A stretch of 64,000 nucleotides of DNA from Ecdyonurus torrentis (Eukaryota; Arthropoda; Insecta; Ephemeroptera; Heptageniidae). The notes below the pieces were generated by a model. That model searched no databases and had not been told where the DNA came from. It saw nothing but the letters and a program-made list of their open reading frames with translations. Positions 1 through 12,611 of the stretch are shown here, in pieces; positions within the stretch are counted from its first letter, which is position 1, and each line of letters starts with the position of its first letter. The stretch is taken from NCBI GenBank assembly GCA_949318235.1, contig OX439133.1, positions 18,302,599-18,366,598 on the forward strand, read 5' to 3'. A program made the translations under genes and the position numbers.

Positions 1-958
1 TCGATGATTGTTAGTGGTGAAGGAATGGTAATTAATTTGCTTTTGATAAGTTTCACAAAATTAGAAATAATTTAATACAACAAATAATCAGTTGCTGCAG
101 CATTTGATTAAAGAGTTTAACAAGGTGTATGCGCTTGACGATGCACTTGCACCAAGAATAACATTATTCAGCATAGGACAAACTATGTTTTTGCATATTT
201 TCTGTTGTTTATTTATTTTTGTCAGATACTTGAGATACTAATTCAACATATTAAAAGAACAAATACTCTAAAAAAAACATTTCATTGTATTTTAAAATTG
301 GCAAAATAAGTTCTTTTCCTATATCGACCCATGTTATTTAGTTTATCCAGCATGGCGTCGACTTTAATATAAATGCAAACACCCTATTGTAATGTTTATG
401 ACGCAGGTAAAAATTAGTATGAAAATTTTGTGCTAGTTGCATGAGTTGAAATTTTCTGATCACTACTACGGTGCTACAGTTGGGTTTTGTGACAAACTAT
501 TGTTATTTATGTAATTCCCATCAAGTATTTTGTGAAGTAAATTGCAGTGTTTTCTTGATGTCTTTATTTTCAATCAAAATAAAATAATCAAAACCAAGTT
601 ATGAAAACTGTTGAAGATTTTATCAAAATATTTACAATATTTATTTTGTTTTATTTAAATTTACACTATTTTTTTTTTAATTTAACATTAATATTTTTTT
701 AACAATTTAAAAAATAGTTTGTAATTAATTAATGATATTTTACATTTAATATAATAATATTTTCAAAGTAAATTTATAAATTTAATTACAACCATTAAAC
801 AGATAGATAAATAAATAAATACATTTTTATAGTATTTTGTTATTTCTTTCGTTTTGATTAGTGATGATGGAACGAAGATAATCTGTGGGTATTGCAATTC
901 GTTTAACAAAATTTGATATAAATAATTAACATTAATACCCAGCTGGATCGGAATTTAA

Positions 959-1250
959 TTAAACGAGTTGAGTGCCAATCTTATAACTCAAAAACCAGCA
1001 ATTTTTGGGGTCTAAATTTGGTGTCATTGCGTAGCTAAGGGTTACACCTAGCCATGATAAAAATTTCATGATGTTTCACAATCCCGAAAAAAAAAATAAC
1101 AATTGAAATCAACATTGGGCCTTATGGGCTTAAAATAAAATAAAATCATATAAATAAATTTGCACGATGACCCCCCAAAAAGTTTATATATTTAAAATTG
1201 TCTCAAGCTGAAGTATCATTGTGCAAAATCTCATATTTCTTTGACGTAGT
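959..1250 (+). mobile_element. TTAA-MITE family 2, 3'-truncated copy
   Basis: Starts at a TTAA (959-962) and follows the complete family-2 copy at 22930-23267: 'ataactcaaaaacc', 'ggtgtcattg', 'ggccttatgggctt', 'gtctcaagctgaagtatcattgtgcaaaat'. The right terminus is missing. The sequence runs from '...tttctttgacg' straight into module M ('gaagttttatttattgcgcttgg'). The copy near 40091 has the same breakpoint, so the truncation predates duplication of the surrounding block. Confidence 0.7.
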
Positions 1251-2142
1251 TTGATATGGTGAACACGCGTGAAGTTTTATTTATTGCGCTTGGGCATCAT
1301 ACTAGATTATTGGATAAATTTGCTCAGAATAGAAAAAAAAAAGGCTTTTGGCTCTTTTCTTTGACAAATCATTTATTAATATTTTTCTCACATATTTGAG
1401 ATATCAGTTCAATCTATTAACAATATTAATGCTTTTAAAATAATGCTTACTTGTTATTATTTTTAAACTGGCAACATGAGAAGTTTTCCTATATCGGTCA
1501 ATATTATTGAGTAATCCAACATGGCGTCGACGTTAACATGAATGCATTATATTACCCTACTGCAATATTGTTAAACATTTATTTTTGTGTTATGTCTTCA
1601 ACTTTATCTTTCTTCTATGACAACAAAACCGCAAGCTTGCAGTGCTTAAAGCCAATGACAACATTTGTTGTCTTTAGTAATTAACAAAAATGTGATCCAC
1701 AAAACTGATGACAATTTTTACCAGTTGGTAAATATGGCACCTCAAAAGAGTGAAAATATTGTAAAGTATGCAATTTGTGAGAGTATTTCTGTTTATGACG
1801 TCAGAAATATACAAAATTTAGCATGCATTTAGTATGCATTTAGTATGTATTTCATTATTTTAGTTTTATTAAATAAAATAAGTCAATATACATTTTACAA
1901 TTTAAATTTAATTTTAAATAATTTTATAAAGTACATGATTAATAATATTTTTTACGTAAATTTATAAATAAAAATTACTACAACCCAGAAGTATTGAGAT
2001 TTGAGAAAATTTTCAATAGCTTCTTGCTATAAATTTGTGATGGTCGGAGAGTAAATATAGTTATTTGTATTAGGAATATATGCGATTTAATAATCATGAA
2101 AAAAGTTAACACTATAAAATAATTACTTGATGCGGAATTTAA

Positions 2143-2510
2143 TTAATGAAAAAAGTGACGAACTTGACTTGTATCGAAACTCGTTAAAAGAGGAACTATA
2201 TTTTCACAATAATAATTTCTACATTCTTCATTAACAGCAAAACAATTACTATAATTTTCAAACAAAATCAAGTAGAATAAAAAAAAAAAAAAAAAAAAAA
2301 ATCTAATTTGACTTAAATTTGCTGCTAAAATTTCAATGTCTACATTTGGCATGAAATCTTTAAAGTAGAATAACTTAAATATATGATCTTGTTTTCATAT
2401 TTTTGACGAAACTAATCTTTTAAATACCACTTCTTCTTTACTTTGTGTTAATTTTCAAGATTTCCTGCATCTAGTTTGCGAGATATCAATCAGTCACCTA
2501 CTACCTTTAT
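2143..2510 (+). mobile_element. TTAA-MITE family 3 copy
   Basis: Bounded by TTAA (2143-2146) and a degenerate TTAT (2507-2510). Left end reads 'gaaaaaagtgacgaacttg', right end 'gcgagatatcaatcagtcacctactacc'. These are imperfect inverted repeats (core GGTGACCGACTT in better copies). It sits at the junction between linker and module M. Its duplicate is at 41789-42155. The frame running through it on the minus strand is low-complexity and not a gene. Confidence 0.7.
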
Positions 2511-3849
2511 GAGTTTAATGGGGGGTATCAGAATGACGTTTTATTAAATGCGCTTGAACACCATGCTGAATTAATGAGTAATATTGTTAGCAGTTTTGGC
2601 TATTTTTTTACAGATTTTTTTTGGTCATTATTTTTCTCACGTACTTGAGCGTTTCAGATACTAATTCAACCTATTAACAGCATCAATGCTTTCAAAAATA
2701 TTGCTTACTTTTTTTTAAACTAGCCAAATGAGTCATATCCCTATTACGGCATATGTTATTGTGTGATCCAACATGGCGTCGACTTTAACATAGATGCATA
2801 CACCCTATTTTATTTTTATGACGTCAGAAACAGGTAAAAATTGGTATAAAAATGCCATGCGGGTTGCTTAAGTTGAAATATTCTGATCACTGCTACCGAG
2901 CTATAGTTGGGTTTTCAGACAAATTAATGTTATTTATGTAAGTCACATCAAGTGTTTTTTGATGTAAATCCTATTGTTTTCTTCTTATCTATGCCTTTAA
3001 ATAAAGTTAGAGTCATTTAGAGCCAAAATAGAAAACTATGTCATGTCGATGATATAATAAAAATGTTTCTCATATTTATTTTGTAGCATTTAATTTTTAG
3101 TAAACAAAAAAATTTAATTTAATAAAAATTCATTCCTAACGATTTAAAAAATATAATAAAAATAATAACAAATAGTACAAAAATAATTATATTTTGTGTG
3201 TAAATTTATAAATTAAATTACAATCTCTATTAATGAAGATGAATAATATAATCATTCCTCCTTTTTTTTTTGTAATGTTTAGTGACGATTCAAGGTAGCT
3301 TGCGGCAAAGTAAAATACGATTAGTAAGTTCTGAAATAAATCAAAGATATAAAATTGGAACAATGAGTCATTGTCCTGTATCGACCCATGTTATTAAGCT
3401 TAACCAACATGACGTCGACGTTAACATGAATGCATACACCCTATTGCAATATTGTTAAAGAATTATTATTTGTATTTTGTCTGGCATTTTCTTCCTTTTT
3501 TGACACCAAAACCGCAAGCTTGTGCCTAAAGCCATTGACAACATTTGTTCATCTTATCAATATTTAAAATTGATCTACAGAACTGATGACATTTTAACAA
3601 GAATGTAAATTTGGTCGCTCAAAAGAGTGAAAATACTGTAAATCATGCTATTTGCGTGAGTATTCCTGTTTATGACGTCAGAAACAGGTAAAATTAGTAT
3701 AAAAATGTTGGGCGGGTCGCAAATATCGAAATTTTCTGATCACTGCCAAGGCACTACAGTTGAGTTTTGAGACAAAACAAAGTTTTTATGTCTCATTAAG
3801 TGTTAGGTGATAAATTCTGTTAATTTATTCTGGTGTATTTCTTGTTATG

Positions 3850-4241
3850 CGTGTCTGACTCGTCTGCGAGGGGACACAGATTCGATTCCCGGGTGTGGCA
3901 AGATTTTTCACAAAAAATTTCAGCCATTGGGAATCCACAGTGCAATCGGGAGGTAATGGATATCTCAGGGAGTCCAATGCCGGCCTTCCTGACCGAAGTT
4001 TCCATGGTTTCCTCGGTATGTAAATGTGAATGCCGGGAAGGATTTGCCAGGCCATGGCCGACCCGCCATGGAAGAACCCGCGAATCTTATGATAGGGTGT
4101 CGTAAGTCTCGGGAGTGAAAATTCAGTATTAATGCATTGTAAATATGTAAATAACTAGCATAAGTTGTATTTTGCTTAAAGGTTTAATAGAAAGAAAAAA
4201 AAACAATAAAAAAAAAACAACAAAAAACAAAAAAACAATTG
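3850..4241 (+). mobile_element. tRNA-derived SINE, 5'-truncated, with A-rich tail
   Basis: A G+C-rich island in an otherwise A+T-rich monomer. It begins inside a tRNA-like head ('gcgtgtctgactcgtctgcg') with a B-box-like 'gattcgattccc' at about 3890-3902. A body with 'gtttccatggtttcctcgg' and 'gaatgccgggaaggatttgcc' follows, then an A-rich tail to about 4241. The A box is lost or degenerate. It interrupts the class X unit where other copies read on as 'ttcttgtaatcaagttag'. The duplicated block near 43100 lacks it, so it inserted after that duplication. The overlapping 60-90 codon frames on both strands arise from its G+C content and are not genes. The body resembles a SINE core I associate with insects, from memory only. 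Confidence 0.75.
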
Positions 4242-4439
4242 AAATAATTATAAAAATATTTATTTTGTATTTTTTTAAGTTTATTAAAAATAACTACTTG
4301 TTTAATGTGAATGTAATTTTAACAATTAAAAAAATTATTTAAAACACATTAACATTTAGTATATTTATACACATTATTTATTATATTTTAGAAGACTTGC
4401 AAAAGCCTGTTGTTGTGAAAATAAACAGGTCCAAATTCT

Positions 4440-4720
4440 AAATTGGCCGCCATCTTGTTTTAGTGTTCCTTGTTGGCTTGCTAATGTAATTAAATGGGAT
4501 TTTTGACTTTTTTAAAACGAGTTTTAAAATACTTAAACTATATGTCACGATTTAAAAAAATTTTTACGGCAACTACAGTATATAAACTGCTATTTTCCTA
4601 GCCTAGAACACCTGCCGCTGCCTGAAATCATTTATCGGAGTGATATACGCGTTTGAAATTTTCACCGCTAAAATCTCGCAACGGGCAGCGCCGCAGTGGC
4701 GGTGCAGAAAGCAACAAAAA
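4440..4720. other. CpG-richer patch in palindrome arm, with YY1-like motif
   Basis: Inside the left arm (mirrored at about 8728-9008) is a locally G+C-rich stretch with 'ggccgccatcttg' at 4443-4455, whose complement contains AAGATGGCGGC, the known YY1-type motif, and with 'gggcagcgccgcagtggcgg' near 4683. On the plus strand of the right arm an ATG at 8995 opens a 22-codon frame ending in TAA just past the terminus. This looks like promoter-type DNA carried in the arm. Function is inference only. Confidence 0.35.
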
Positions 4721-5070
4721 GTGAGCGACGAAATATAAGATACAAAATGAAAAAAAAATGATTTCTGTGGAATTTTGTGTGTGGTGCAAGATTAAAAAAA
4801 TGTCCTTTTTTAACTTATTATGCTCATTAAATAGAAAATATGTATAAAAATTAAGTACAACATTTCTTCCGCCATGAAATTGAACACATAAAATGTGTAT
4901 ACGACTAGTTTTTTGGCTGTAAAGAATCAATTCGTTTTGTGTCTATTCCTGGTAAGTCTGGTATACAAATATTTGCCATAATTTTACGTAATTATTCCGT
5001 AAATTTTGTTTTAATGAGAAATCATTCCACTTTGCTTAGGTCCTAAATGTTTGGATAAACCACTGGGGGA

Positions 5071-5370
5071 GTCAAACTTGAAGTGATCAGTCCCACCTAT
5101 CGACGATTCCGCGATTACTTGGAAGAAAATATGTACATGGTTGGTATCCTCGCCCCACCCCCTCATTTTTATCTTTGAAATAATATGTATTTTATTGATT
5201 ATTTTATTTTTTTAGAGACATTTACATGACTGATAGCTGGTTTGGATGACAAAGGCACGACTTAGAGTTAATACAAGACAGTACTTCAGAAACTGTGCAG
5301 AAAAAACGGCATCTACTGATCAGAGCTGCAAGTCATAGAAATTTGGTTGCATACAAAAAATGATTCAGGT
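5071..5370 (+). pseudogene. Possible captured gene fragment in palindrome arm
   Basis: Weak coding-like signal in the left arm, mirrored on the minus strand of the right arm at about 8078-8377. From 5071 one frame reads VKLEVISPTYRRF then DYLEENMYMV. A candidate 74-bp GT-AG intron follows (5144-5217, ending in a pyrimidine-rich 'attttatttttttag'). The frame then continues IYMTDSWFG to a TGA. The same frame is open again after that stop to about 5365 (ELIQDSTSETVQKKRHLL is part of it). Stops lie just upstream (5056) and no start is visible. I do not recognise a protein family. It could equally be chance. Confidence 0.25.
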
Positions 5371-6663
5371 CTTTTGATTTTATTCCCCCAAGTTTATCAT
5401 GGTGTCATTTGATAAATTAGTCATTTATCGTTTCTTAGTTATGTGTCATTCATTGCAAGCTAAATCATGAATATATTTATGTTAAAAATTAACAGGGAAA
5501 AGAAAAGCTAAAATAATAATAATATTGGTATATCTTGCACTTTTTTTTTTTTTTTTTTTTGTTTTACTTTCTATACTGTCCATGTGAATTTTATATGTAA
5601 ATAAAATGTATATGAATGAAATTATGTTTATTTTCATAGTGTGTTATATTTTGATATTTTTTACTGTTAATATCATGCAATAAAGTTTTCCAAAACATCA
5701 TTTTGCATCCAGCATTTAAACATGTATAATAAAATATTTTACAAATATATGATTGTAATATAAATTTCAGCAGTATATTTTTGTGTTTGTGCAATAAGAT
5801 TGAGTTGCAAATTTTCTTTGTCCCCCTCTCCCTCCCTATCATTTATTATATATAAATATAACTTTTTTGGTGGTGCTTTTTTCAGGTGTATTTTTTAAAT
5901 GATCTTACAAAATTATGTCATTTAAAACAGCAGAACTGAATATTAAGCTTACTGACAAGTTTTTTTTATTATATATTTATACTAATAACAACTTTTATGT
6001 CTGGTATGTAAAAAGTGGTTTGAATGAAGAGTAAAAAGAACTGTAGGTTTAGTTTGTTAGGTATAGTTTACAGAGTTGAGAAAAAGGGATTTTTTTTTTG
6101 TTTTCTGTAAATTTATCAAAGTGGTTCATACAATAAAAAGGTAAATGTTCATCAAATCTTCTCAATGTGTTAGTGTTTGTAATTTTTCATTATTATTGAA
6201 CCTAATGAGTCTAAGGAATGAAGTTTCATGTCAATATGTGAAACATAAATCAAGTTATGGGCAAAAGAAATAGTAAAATACAGGCTAAATCTCACTAAAT
6301 CACTTTTGACAACTTCAAAACACTATTTTTAAAAATACAGTATTTATATTTAGTTTATATATTACTGATTTGTTGTCATAATATGCTGAGTAGTTTAAGA
6401 CCTTTTACATAAAAATCCATCCAGCAGTTTTTTAGATATTGAAAATATCACAATTTTCACAACGAGTCAAGACGACAAGTCATGGTAATGGGTAATTCAA
6501 TCAAATAAATACTTCATGTTGTCTGATCATTCTGTAAGCTTGTATTAAGGTTTAGTGAGCTACTTGCATCATACAGAATTATTTTCTTTGTGCAAACTTA
6601 GTTTTTAGCAATTTAGTGGATATTTTGAGGTGTTTTTATACTATTTGAAGTATGTATATTTGC

Positions 6664-6782
6664 TATTTTAAGCATTTATTGTGATTTCATGATAGCAAAA
6701 CTTGATTCTGAATTGCACAAATGATTTCTATAAAACTTAAATGATAGTTTTATGCAAAGAAAACACATAGAATGACTTTCAT
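6664..6782. other. Loop of the 4.67-kb palindrome
   Basis: 119 bp of unique A+T-rich sequence between the two inverted arms, without recognisable features. A unique loop of this size fits a genuine inverted duplication better than a read that simply folded back at one point. Confidence 0.7.
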
Positions 6783-9396
6783 GCAAATATACATACTTCA
6801 AATAGTATAAAAACACCTCAAAATATCCACTAAATTGCTAAAAACTAAGTTTGCACAAAGAAAATAATTCTGTATGATGCAAGTAGCTCACTTAACCTTA
6901 ATACAAGCTTACAGAATGATCAGACAACATGAAGTATTTATTTGATTGAATTACCCATTACCATGACTTGTCGTCTTGACTCGTTGTGAAAATTGTGATA
7001 TTTTCAATATCTAAAAAACTGCTGGATGGATTTTTATGTAAAAGGTCTTAAACTACTCAGCATATTATGACAACAAATCAGTAATATATAAACTAAATAT
7101 AAATACTGTATTTTTAAAAATAGTGTTTTGAAGTTGTCAAAAGTGATTTAGTGAGATTTAGCCTGTATTTTACTATTTCTTTTGCCCATAACTTGATTTA
7201 TGTTTCACATATTGACATGAAACTTCATTCCTTAGACTCATTAGGTTCAATAATAATGAAAAATTACAAACACTAACACATTGAGAAGATTTGATGAACA
7301 TTTACCTTTTTATTGTATGAACCACTTTGATAAATTTACAGAAAACAAAAAAAAAATCCCTTTTTCTCAACTCTGTAAACTATACCTAACAAACTAAACC
7401 TACAGTTCTTTTTACTCTTCATTCAAACCACTTTTTACATACCAGACATAAAAGTTGTTATTAGTATAAATATATAATAAAAAAAACTTGTCAGTAAGCT
7501 TAATATTCAGTTCTGCTGTTTTAAATGACATAATTTTGTAAGATCATTTAAAAAATACACCTGAAAAAAGCACCACCAAAAAAGTTATATTTATATATAA
7601 TAAATGATAGGGAGGGAGAGGGGGACAAAGAAAATTTGCAACTCAATCTTATTGCACAAACACAAAAATATACTGCTGAAATTTATATTACAATCATATA
7701 TTTGTAAAATATTTTATTATACATGTTTAAATGCTGGATGCAAAATGATGTTTTGGAAAACTTTATTGCATGATATTAACAGTAAAAAATATCAAAATAT
7801 AACACACTATGAAAATAAACATAATTTCATTCATATACATTTTATTTACATATAAAATTCACATGGACAGTATAGAAAGTAAAACAAAAAAAAAAAAAAA
7901 AAAAAAAGTGCAAGATATACCAATATTATTATTACTTTAGCTTTTCTTTTCCCTGTTAATTTTTAACATAAATATATTCATGATTTAGCTTGCAATGAAT
8001 GACACATAACTAAGAAACGATAAATGACTAATTTATCAAATGACACCATGATAAACTTGGGGGAATAAAATCAAAAGACCTGAATCATTTTTTGTATGCA
8101 ACCAAATTTCTATGACTTGCAGCTCTGATCAGTAGATGCCGTTTTTTCTGCACAGTTTCTGAAGTACTGTCTTGTATTAACTCTAAGTCGTGCCTTTGTC
8201 ATCCAAACCAGCTATCAGTCATGTAAATGTCTCTAAAAAAATAAAATAATCAATAAAATACATATTATTTCAAAGATAAAAATGAGGGGGTGGGGCGAGG
8301 ATACCAACCATGTACATATTTTCTTCCAAGTAATCGCGGAATCGTCGATAGGTGGGACTGATCACTTCAAGTTTGACTCCCCCAGTGGTTTATCCAAACA
8401 TTTAGGACCTAAGCAAAGTGGAATGATTTCTCATTAAAACAAAATTTACGGAATAATTACGTAAAATTATGGCAAATATTTGTATACCAGACTTACCAGG
8501 AATAGACACAAAACGAATTGATTCTTTACAGCCAAAAAACTAGTCGTATACACATTTTATGTGTTCAATTTCATGGCGGAAGAAATGTTGTACTTAATTT
8601 TTATACATATTTTCTATTTAATGAGCATAATAAGTTAAAAAAGGACATTTTTTTAATCTTGCACCACACACAAAATTCCACAGAAATCATTTTTTTTTCA
8701 TTTTGTATCTTATATTTCGTCGCTCACTTTTTGTTGCTTTCTGCACCGCCACTGCGGCGCTGCCCGTTGCGAGATTTTAGCGGTGAAAATTTCAAACGCG
8801 TATATCACTCCGATAAATGATTTCAGGCAGCGGCAGGTGTTCTAGGCTAGGAAAATAGCAGTTTATATACTGTAGTTGCCGTAAAATTTTTTTTAAATCG
8901 TGACATATAGTTTAAGTATTTTAAAACTCGTTTTAAAAAAGTCAAAAATCCCATTTAATTACATTAGCAAGCCAACAAGGAACACTAAAACAAGATGGCG
9001 GCCAATTTAGAATTTGGACCTGTTTATTTTCACAACAACAGGCTTTTGCAAGTCTTCTATTAAATTAAATTACAACAATGAATGCTTATGATAAATAAAT
9101 TATCAATTTGAAATGAATTCTTCTGGGTGTGAGACGATCGTATAGAAAATAATGTAAGGCAATATTAAAATTGCATAGTACTACGTAATATCAACAATCA
9201 ACTGCTGCGGGATTTGATTAACGGGTAAAAAAAGGTGTATCCGCATGACGTTTTATTAACTGCGCTTGGAGACCATATTGGATTAATGAATGACTTTGTT
9301 CAGCATTGAACAAACAACGTTTGTGAATATTTTCTTTGCGAAATAAACATTTTGTTGATATTGTTATGATTTGTCTCACATATTTGAGATAATAAT

Positions 9397-9531
9397 TTCA
9401 CGAGGCAGTATTTCTGGTACTTGGTGTGAGATCACGTCTAGTGTATATGCATTTTGACTTTTTCTCATCACCTGTTGGGTAATTTACATGTTGTTTTTTA
9501 TGTATAATATCTAAACCCAATAAAGACCTAT
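9397..9531. repeat. Insertion of about 135 bp shared with 26875-27003
   Basis: 'gaggcagtatttctggtacttgg' type sequence running to 'ctaaacccaataaagacctat'. It is found in only two units of the array, at equivalent positions in module M, and is nearly identical in both. It is either an old insertion carried by duplication of its unit or a piece of an unknown element. It encodes nothing recognisable. Confidence 0.6.
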
Positions 9532-9811
9532 ACTTATTAAATATAAACATATTAAAAAAAAAAAAAAAAAAAGCTTTAAAAAAAACATTTTTAATTTTTT
9601 TAAAGTTTCTATTTTGACTCAAATTTCCAGCTAAAATTTAAATTTCCACAATTACATGTTATCCTTAAAGTGGAATAACTTAAATAATTCATCGTGTTTT
9701 AACATGTTTGACGTAGCTTAACTTTTAAATACCATTTCCCTAGTTTATATTATATATCTCGATCTCGACAGTCTTGTCTACAAGATATCAATCAGTCACC
9801 TACCCCCTTAA
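9532..9811 (+). mobile_element. TTAA-MITE family 3 copy, left end lost
   Basis: The right end 'acaagatatcaatcagtcacctacccccTTAA' type terminus is at 9783-9811, continuing into 'cagcatcaatgctctc' of module M. The body 'aatttccacaattacatgttatcc..aagtggaataactt' matches other copies. The left half is replaced by a run of A at 9555-9572. Confidence 0.65.
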
Positions 9812-11708
9812 CAGCATCAATGCTCTCAAAAAACTTTTTACTATTTTTAAACTGTTAAATTGACTCATATTCCTATAATGACATATGTTATTGAGTGATC
9901 CAACATGGCGCCGACTTTAACATAAATGCATACCCCCTATTGTATTGTTTATGACGTCAGAAACATGAAAAAATTAGCATAAAAATGTCGTGCGGTTTGC
10001 ATTAGTCGAAATTTTCTGATCACTGCTACGTCGCTACATTTGGTTGTGAGACAAAGTAATGTTATTTATGTAAGTACCATCAAGTGTTTTGTGAAGTAAA
10101 TTGCAGTTTTCTTTTTGGTTATTTATTTAATGAAAATAGAAAAAAAAAACTAAACTAAGAATAAATAACTAAAAAATGTTTATTTATTTATGTTGTAATA
10201 TTTTATTAAATTTTATAAAAAATATTTATTAATATAAAGAAATATTTTTTACAATTTAAAAAATAGTTTTAAAATTAATAAGATAATTACACAATTTTTA
10301 TTATTTTATAAATAAATTTATACTTTAATTTAAACACCACAGTTCTATAAATGAATAAATTAATCAATTCTTGAAAAAATTTTGTGTTGCTGACCTATGC
10401 GATGATTGTTAGTGATGAAAGAATGGTATATAATATGCTTTTGTTGAAGATGCGTTTCACCGCGTTTTACAATGTAAGAAATAATTTAATACTTTAAAAT
10501 AATCAGCTGCTGCGGTATTTAATTAAAGAGTGCAATACGGTGTATCTGCATGACGTTTTATTAAATGTGCTTGGACACATAAATAAAATTGTTCAGCATA
10601 GGACAAACTAAGTTTATGCCTATTTTCTGTTGTTAATTTATTATTTTTCTCACATACTTGAGATACTAATTCGACATATTAGAAGTATCAATACACTAAA
10701 AAAAAACATTTCAAACTATTTTAAAATTGGCAATATGAGTTATTTTTCTACATCGACCCATGTTATTTAGTTTATCCAACATGGCGTCGACTTTAAATGC
10801 AAACACCCTATTGTAATGTTTATGACGCAGTTGCATAAGTACGCAGTTGTGCTGGTTGCATAAGTTGAAATTTTCTGATCACTAGTACGGCGATACAGTT
10901 GGGTTTTGTGACAAACTTGTTATTTATGTGTCTCATCATTTGTTTTGTGATATAAATTACGGTGGTTTGTTATTGTAAATTAATTGTAATTAAGTTGAAA
11001 AAAGAAATCAAAATATAAAAACTATTAATGATATTGATATCATAAATAAAAGTTTTTTAAATTAATGTTTTATTATTTACTTTACATTATAATTTATTAA
11101 AACAAATTTTTAACAATTTAAAATATAATTTTAATTTTATAACTTATAGTACTTAGTAAATAAATTTTTACAAGTAAATTTATAAATAAAATTACAAAAC
11201 ATGCCAACGGATAAATAATTTTCAAGTAAATAACGTACATTTGCCCACTGCTAATGGCTATTGAAGGACGAATGGTATTTAATTAATGCTGATGAACATG
11301 CGTTGAACATAATATAAAATATATAATAAACAATAATTGCTACGAAATTGCATTACTGATGACGTGTGACCGAATTGACTTTGACCGGAAATCCATAAAA
11401 AAGGGGAATTATACTATCTCAATATTTCTTTTTACAGTCTTTATTTCCAACAAATACTCACAAAAAAAATGTATATATGCATAGTATTTTTCAAATGGCA
11501 AAATGAGTCATTTTCCTATATCGGCCCATGACCCATGTTATTGACAAATCCAACATGGCGTCGACGTTAACATGAATGCCTACATCCTATTGCAATATTG
11601 TTAAACAATTAATATTTGTTTTTTATCCTGCTTTTTCTACCCTCTATGATATCAAAACCGCAAGCTTTTGCCTAAAGCCATAGACAACATTTTTGTACTC
11701 TTTAATAA

Positions 11709-12049
11709 GTAAGGCGGAAAATCAGGTACTGCGGGATTTAACTAAAAAATTGTAAAGAAAGAAAAATCTGAATTTTTGCACAGTGATACATTAGGATATG
11801 GTTTCTTCAAAAATGTAAAAAAATTGGGGGGTCACCAAACGTTATTATAAATTATGATTTTTTGAAGTTTTAGTCCCATAAGAGCCTATGTTAATTTACA
11901 TAATTATTTTCTCTCTTATCTAAGGTTCAAAGGTTCTGAAAATTTTATCATAGGTAGCTGTTACTATTCACTTTTAAATGACATCATAAAGTTTCGAAGT
12001 TTTCTTTTTTTTTATTTTGAGATACAAGCCATCTGAATACAACCCTTAA
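11709..12049 (+). mobile_element. TTAA-MITE family 1 copy
   Basis: Starts 'gtaaggcggaaaatcagg', ends 'gatacaagccatctgaatacaaccc' then TTAA (12046-12049). Body: 'gggggtcacc', 'cccataagagcc', 'atcataggtagctgttactatt'. It lies in the extra segment of a class X unit. The duplicate at 30137-30474 sits at the same site, so this insertion predates the block duplication. Confidence 0.85.
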
Positions 12050-12611
12050 ACACAAAATGGAATCCACAGAACTGATGACAATTGATACATGAATATGTCT
12101 TGCGGGTTGCTTAAGTTGAAATATTCTGATCACTGCTACGGAGCTATAGTTGGGATTTGAGACAAAGTTATTTATGTAAGTTTCATCAAGTGTTTTGTGA
12201 TGTAATTTAGTGTTTTCTTGATGCCTATATTTATTATTAAACTAAAAAAGCAAAACTAAATTATAAAAGTTGTTGAAGATTTCATAAAAATGTTTATAGT
12301 ATTTATTTATGTTGTATATATATATATTCTTTTTTAACTAAGAAATAAATTATTTAATAAAATTGAATTTTTTTAACTTTTAAAACAATAATATAAAAAT
12401 AATAACATTTAGTACGTAATTTATAATATTTTATTTTGTAAGTAAATTTATAAATTAAATTACAACATACATCAATGTATGTGAGTAACTTGCTCTATTA
12501 GTAAAACATTTCTTATACATTATCAAAAATTTGATAAGCTACACATGAATATGCAATTTATTAAACATGAATTAATTTACAAACTTGAGTAATCAGATGA
12601 AGCTGGATTTG

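Larger units (their letters stand above)
1..4388 (+). repeat. Tandem array block 1 (monomers Z-X-Y-X)
   Basis: Four units of the 1.2-1.6 kb tandem family, recognised by the anchor 'ccaacatggcgtcgac' or close variants near 350 (class Z), 1520 (X), 2770 (Y) and 3408 (X). Class Z reads 'tttatgacgcagg' after 'caaacaccctattgtaatg'. Class Y reads 'tttatgacgtcagaaac'. Class X has about 250 extra bases with 'aaaccgcaagcttgtgcctaaagccat' type sequence before the TGACGTCA. The A+T tail 'taaatttataaattaaattac' recurs near 770-790, 1960, 3200 and 4370, where it is broken by the palindrome. The block continues to the left of the window. Short open frames here lie across repeat boundaries and are not genes. 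Confidence 0.85.
4389..9059. mobile_element. 4.67-kb near-perfect palindrome (long-TIR fold-back element)
   Basis: Left arm about 4389-6663, right arm about 6783-9059, inverted copies of about 2.28 kb around a 119-bp loop. I found only isolated differences between the arms, for example in the T/A run at 4555-4565 against 8884-8896 and 'ggtttagtgagc' (6549) against the complement of 'gctcacttaacc' (6888). Termini are 'agaagacttgcaaaagcc' and 'ggcttttgcaagtcttct', closely matching the termini of the small palindrome at 19331-19807. It interrupts a monomer tail: 'ttattatatttta' on the left, 'taaattaaattacaac' on the right. A TA duplication is possible. Arms contain a T22 run (5540-5561 and complement). 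No transposase is recognisable. The matching 100- and 83-codon frames in the two arms are mirror copies of non-coding sequence. Confidence 0.88.
9060..10240 (+). repeat. Tandem array, class Y monomer after the palindrome
   Basis: The array resumes directly after the palindrome with the tail 'taaattaaattacaac', a 'gagacgatcgtatagaaaata' linker, module M (start 'ggtgtatccgcatgacg' near 9234) and the anchor 'ccaacatggcgccgac' near 9900. Class Y core: 'tttatgacgtcagaaac' and 'ctgatcactgctacg'. Module M is interrupted by a 135-bp insertion (9397-9531) and a family-3 MITE remnant. Confidence 0.8.

Noticed and set aside
4628..4930. 100-codon and 83-codon frames occurring twice, in mirrored positions of the palindrome
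   Set aside because: Identity between copies only reflects the inverted arms. Composition is low-complexity (F, I, K, H) and no domain is visible.
4389..9059. Palindrome as a pure assembly or fold-back read artefact
   Set aside because: Arms differ at a few sites, the loop is unique, and the outer ends match another element in the window. The artefact explanation is not fully excluded without raw reads.
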